Of a stretch of DNA of 64,000 bases, positions 59,827-64,000 are shown piece by piece. Made by a program: the position numbers and the translations under genes. The stretch's first letter is position 1, and each line of letters begins with the position of its first letter. The stretch spans positions 7,005,576 to 7,069,575 of the forward strand of contig NC_049995.1 in the NCBI RefSeq assembly GCF_000003815.2. Direction: 5' to 3'. The notes beneath the pieces are model-generated. The model saw only the letters and a list, made by a program, of their open reading frames with translations, had not been told where the DNA came from and ran no database searches. This stretch comes from Branchiostoma floridae. Its lineage: Eukaryota > Chordata > Leptocardii > Amphioxiformes > Branchiostomatidae.

Positions 59827-60507
59827 CTATACGAAGAAACATAGGTCAAGTTGTTGATAGATTTTTAGTAGTGTCGCGACAAGAACTGCTGATGTCATAA
59901 CTTCAACTTTGACCTTCATCATGCGCACTTAAAAAGGTGAACCGCTTTATTATGTCCCTAAGTGCAGTAACATTGCCATTGTACCAAACATTCAAATTCT
60001 GCAGGAAAGTCAACGAATTACTAGCCTCTATAGCAGGCTTTCTGTAACCTTCGTCTTGCTAGTCTCATAATACCCTTTTTCGGGGCACTTCTTGTTCTTC
60101 TGGGTCGTTTGTGCGGCCGGCCAAATAAGACGAAAAAAGGGCCAGAGAGTTTGCCATGGAGGCTAACGAATTACTAGCTAACGTTACGCATGACCTTACT
60201 TTTGTAAACTGTGCCGACCCCTGAACTGTATGTAAGATGCACTTTCGACCCAATTAACTTAGCAAATGATTGACAGGAATTTCAGACGAGATTTGGTGGA
60301 TGTCGTAAGTCCAATAAGTGGTTGGAATAGACGATCCCATAGCCCCGCCCATCTCGATAAAAACGTAGAAACGCAAAATATAAACATGAAAATGCAAATA
60401 TTTGACTAACGCAGTCACTCTCTCATTGGTCGAACTGCCAATTGCCATGCCATCATTGGTTGAACTGGTAATTGTGATAGGCAGCAAGGATCGATCTTTT
60501 ATTGCAG

Positions 60508-60596
60508 ATGAAATCGTCGCCATTCAAAGAAACGCAGAGCATTACCCGCTAAAGGGATATGTCTGTAAAGATGTCTGCACTCAGATGACTATGACG
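60508..60596 (+). other. possible isolated exon
   Basis: A good acceptor (CTTTTATTGCAG) and donor (GTAAGT) bound an open segment reading EIVAIQRNAEHYPLKGYVCK and onward. No partner exons were found, so it may be chance or part of an unseen gene. Confidence 0.2.
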
Positions 60597-60892
60597 TAAG
60601 TACTCTCCGACATCTTGGCTGGTTAAACCTGGTTGCTATTTTAAAATCTATTCACACATAGATACACGAATAGCACAGAAGAGTCGATGTTATCAACAAG
60701 CAACCATTACTTTAATGGCAGTTGGGAGCGCAATATACATTCACAAGGCACCATGGATAAAAAACAGTGTATAATACTTTAAAATACTACCGCACACGTC
60801 TAAAAGCTCCAGATATAATATTACAATATTGTAATATTACCTAAAATTATATTACAAAAACACAAAAGCGACGGATTGTTTCTCAACGCCGT

Positions 60893-61215
60893 ATATAGAG
60901 CTCTGTATATAATATAAAAAGGAGGCATTTTTGTTGTTTCCATATACATGTGTATCAGGATTGCAAAACGTTGCATCTATTATCTTTAGGTACTGCTGCA
61001 GTTGCCACAAATATCGCAAGACGTAGCTAGTGAACATGATGTAGCTAGCATGATGCAGCTAGTCAACGCAATATAGAGCTCTGTAAAAAATAGAGGCATT
61101 TCTGTTGTTTCCATATCTGGATTGCAAAACTTTGTACATGTATCTATAAAGTCTTTGGGTACTGCTGCAGTTGCCACAAATATCGCAAGATGTAGCTAGC
61201 GAACATGATACCTGT
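60893..61215. repeat. two tandem copies of about 178 bp
   Basis: ATATAGAGCTCTGTA, GGCATTT(T/C)TGTTGTTTCCATAT and GGTACTGCTGCAGTTGCCAC recur in order, first at 60893 and again at 61071. The array ends just 3' of the minus-strand TLC gene stop, so it may fall in its 3' UTR. Confidence 0.85.
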
Positions 61216-61268
61216 ATGACTTAGCTAGGAATATCAATGTCATAGCAACGATTGTCAGAACGATTCGG

Positions 61269-62042
61269 CTAGTTTTCTTTGGTAGTCTTCAACTCAGCGG
61301 TGTATTTCAAAACCCCACGGCAAATTTTGTAGAACCAGTAATAGTTCAATACATTAAATATACCGACTCCGCCAAAGTAACACACGTGTATGCAGAGAGG
61401 GAGGTCCCAAAACTGGGGGTGGGCCAATGCGAGGTGCAAGAAGCGCAGAGTACCAATGGTCGTGGAGACACATCTCGCGATAAAGAACGTAACCAACATG
61501 GCGAGACCGTTCCAGACGTAAGCCGTGGTCTTCTCGTAGCCAACGACTTTCAACATCATCCTGAAACAAACAAACAAACAAACAAACATACTACGTCATT
61601 AATTCTCGTAACTGGTTCCAGTATCCAACGACTTTCAACATCATCCTGAAACAAACGAACATACTACGTCATCAATCCTTGTTAGTAAGTTGTTACTGAT
61701 ACGAGATAGCAAAGAAATATTCTAAACTAGTTTGCACTGAAGGGCGCCGCCATCTTAGGATTCTGACACCTTCCGGTTGTCATCTTGTTTCCGGTATAGA
61801 TACAGGATACACTGTTGTTGTACCATCATGAATTTACTAGACGGTGCCTAAGTGCCAACGAGTTTGAGCTGGCCAGGCTAGCCTCGTTTTGGTGAAACGA
61901 CCCCAGATGACCCCGGAAAATCCAAAATGGTCGCCGTAGCTGGAATGGAGTGTAAAGAAAATAACTTTGATATTCTATCATTATATAAACCACTGGTTTG
62001 ACTGGCATATATTTGGGTGGGTGAAAGAGGGAGAGAGAAAGA

Positions 62043-62097
<55 letters not shown>

Positions 62098-63038
62098 GGT
62101 TCTTTCATAACAATATCCTACCTCATGTTAACGAAAGGGTTAGACAGTTCCATCATCAACACGTTGTTTGCACAGTACATCAGGCACGGATACGTCTGTT
62201 GGTGAGAGAACACATCGACAAAGTCATTACAATGTTCTAGATAAATTTGTTTTCCACTAATTCAAGAACCTTAGACAAAAATGTCCCTTTTTTGCACAAA
62301 ATAAAATCACAAAGTACAATTTCAAGAATAGTAGACGGATAGTCCCGGGGTAAGACAGAGACCAGTCTGGTCTATATGAATCTCTCCCTGTCTAGTTTAT
62401 CAAAAATATCATTAATACGACAATAACTAAATAGGAAACAACTGAACAATTGAATTCAGCTTTTAAATGATGATAAACCTTCAAAATCAATAAAAATGGG
62501 TTTTCATTACTAAGAATGTAAAATGTAAACTGAGGTAGACATCAGTGCAGAAGCATTATCTCTCACCATTGCCACAAACCCGGTGTAGGTTGAGAAGAAA
62601 TGGTGCAATTTAGAGGACATCTGGCCGATGTTGTGCGTCAACATAAGCACCAATGCTAGGGAAAAATAATAAAGTAAGATCTAAATGTTGTCTGATATTT
62701 CTCCTGGAGAATATTAAAATGACTTAACTTCTTATACTTCTTAGTTTGTACCAACTATTACTACTAGAAAACCGAAAAAAAAAATTATGAAAAAAGACGA
62801 ACCATCTTAAGCATTCACGTTTTTTCTCAACAAAGTAGCAGCACTCCTGTGTGTTGGACAATACAAGCATGCAATTTGCTGTCTGTGTCCCACGCATACT
62901 GTGCAGTTACGAGCTAAATAAAGCAAATCAAATCCAAAGGTGAGTTTTAGATTCGCAATGTGCTGGAAATCGTTCCTACCTGCGGTGACGTAACCAGTGT
63001 AGATAGCGAGCGTGTGCCGAACTAGAGGTGAGTCGTGC
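61269..63038 (-). CDS. TLCD4-like: TLC-domain membrane protein (TLCD4/TMEM56-like), last four exons
   Basis: Minus-strand exons in order are 62980-63038, 62567-62655, 62122-62195 and 61269-61560; all boundaries have AG/GT and phases agree. The joined protein reads HDSPLVRHTLAIYTGYVTA, LVLMLTHNIGQMSSKLHHFF, MMELSNPFVNMR and a terminal segment with IARCVSTTIGTLRFLHLALA and NVLNYYWFYKICRGVLKYTA. The paired histidines (KLHHFF), the ELSNPFVN signature and the hydrophobic segments match TLCD4, an ER/plasma-membrane TLC protein related to TRAM-LAG-CLN8 lipid-handling proteins. N-terminal exons should lie beyond the window end. The last intron's 3' splice site is duplicated upstream (see findings). 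It is a paralogue of the gene at 30853-32143. Confidence 0.85.
62038..62094. repeat. (GA)n microsatellite in a TLC gene intron
   Basis: About 25 GA units within the last intron, about 30 bp from the donor of exon 62122-62195. Confidence 0.95.
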
Positions 63039-63259
63039 CTACAGAGACAGACAATTTTTTTTTGTAAAACGTGACGAAAAAACAAACAAACAAACAAAAA
63101 CAACTAGTACTGGCACATTGTTACATATGGTCTGCATTTGTGTTAAGATTTCATTTGAGAAATAGCTTATCGCTTAATTTTTGTTCCAGGGTTTTAGTGG
63201 GGCTTTTACAGAGAACCGACCATTGATAAGAATCTATAATGTAACAGATCCGCCAAACT

Positions 63260-63995
63260 GACCAGTCTCTTAGCTTTAGAGATTCTAAGCCACACCGGCA
63301 CCGAACCTGGGTCGCCAGCTCACAATCTCAACGCCGCTAATAGGGCTTTCACACGGAAATCGAATTAGCAGGAATCAAGCCGAACCAGTCGGAATGAAGT
63401 ATTTGCAAAATTCGTAACACATTCGGGGCCATTCCGAGCGGGGGTTCCAAATGGACTTGATATCCCCTTCATACGAGAAAGAATGAGCCAGAATGCCGTC
63501 AGAATGAAAATTCTTTTCTATTCCTGGGAATTCGTAGTGTACTCTAGAAATTCTTACTGCATTCGAGATATTCTTTTGGCCACATTCGGGCAGGATTCGA
63601 AGTGGCTTGCCTTTTCGGTTCTCCTTCGAATGAGATTAAAATGTTTCGAATAATGTTGGAATGCCACAGAATGCGGTCAGACTGTAGTTAGACTAGTTAG
63701 AATCCATTTGGAATGCCATTAGATATTTCTACACTTCGAATGCACCTCGACAGTTTTTGACATGTCAAAAACTTTCGAGCCAGCCAAAAGAACGGGGACG
63801 AATATCTGGAACGCAGTACAAATGTTTAGAATACAGTACGAATTGCGAGGAATTGCCACGAATAGAAACAAAAATTCATTCGGACGGCATTCCGGCTCAT
63901 TCGTGCTCTCGTGTGAAGGGGGCTTAACCGCTACGCCAAAAGGTCGGACCATTTGGCATGGTCAGTTTGACGGCGCTTGAACCCCACTGTTACAT
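63260..63995 (-). mobile_element. tRNA-like SINE split by a MITE
   Basis: Read on the minus strand, the head GTAACAGTGGGGTTCAAGCG (63995 down) leads to the A-box-like TGGCGTAGCGG. The B-box-like GGTTCGGTGCC lies beyond an insertion (63341-63924). The head is shared with the SINE at 4495-4646. Joining the flanks restores a short A-to-B spacing. Confidence 0.6.
63341..63924. mobile_element. MITE with GGGCTTTCACACG ends and TAA target duplication
   Basis: TAGGGCTTTCACACGG at the left and CGTGTGAAGGGGGCT at the right are inverted, and TAA stands on both sides (63338-63340, 63925-63927). The interior is made of degenerate GGAATG/ATTCG words, which may have arisen by local duplication. The TAA duplication suggests a PIF/Harbinger-type source. 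Confidence 0.75.
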
Positions 63996-64000
63996 TGGCA

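Overview
This is animal nuclear DNA, most likely from a cephalochordate (lancelet, Branchiostoma). The genes have several exons with GT-AG introns, the encoded proteins are closest to chordate families (CD73-type 5'-nucleotidase, ST6Gal-type sialyltransferase, mitochondrial fission factor, TLCD4-type TLC proteins, leucine-rich-repeat membrane proteins), and the intergenic DNA is crowded with short inverted-repeat transposons, tRNA- and 5S-derived SINEs, minisatellites and dinucleotide runs. The taxon is an inference; no species marker was read. There are no bacterial operons and no CRISPR. Two runs of N mark assembly gaps. || Layout. 1-10.6 kb: a plus-strand ecto-5'-nucleotidase gene of ten visible coding exons, lacking only its N-terminal exon(s), which lie upstream of the window. 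11.1-11.7 kb: an internally deleted mariner. 12.8-14.1 kb: minisatellites. 14.9-17.7 kb: a single-exon LRR transmembrane protein with a long cytoplasmic tail of tyrosine-rich repeats, followed at once by a 66-bp minisatellite. 21.7-22.6 kb: a 45-bp minisatellite. 24-26.4 kb: inverted-repeat elements, including a perfect palindrome. 27.6-28.8 kb: a second, smaller LRR transmembrane protein on the minus strand. 30.3-32.1 kb: the 3' exons of a TLC-domain gene whose stop codon lies inside a MITE. 36.3-38.9 kb: mitochondrial fission factor, minus strand, complete coding region in four exons. 40.8-45.3 kb: a 5S-derived SINE, a LINE remnant and a Mutator-type MITE. 46.3-49.1 kb: two gaps flanked by an almost identical 0.77-kb repeat, probably unmerged haplotypes. 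52.2-57.7 kb: a complete three-exon sialyltransferase whose first intron holds a young L1/Tx1-type LINE with a 3' transduction. 61.3-63.0 kb: the last four exons of a second TLC-domain gene, minus strand. || The genes do not form a pathway; they are ordinary neighbours in a eukaryotic genome. Three products act at the cell surface or in the secretory pathway (nucleotidase, two LRR proteins), one in the Golgi (sialyltransferase), one on mitochondria and peroxisomes (Mff), and two are polytopic membrane proteins of the TLC family. || The most notable observations are the TLC gene that uses a MITE-supplied stop codon, the nucleotidase with an intact metal centre but a changed nucleotide pocket, the intact LINE with two poly(A) tracts and a 16-bp target-site duplication, a minisatellite in which most units carry a consensus 5' splice site, and the likely assembly duplication.
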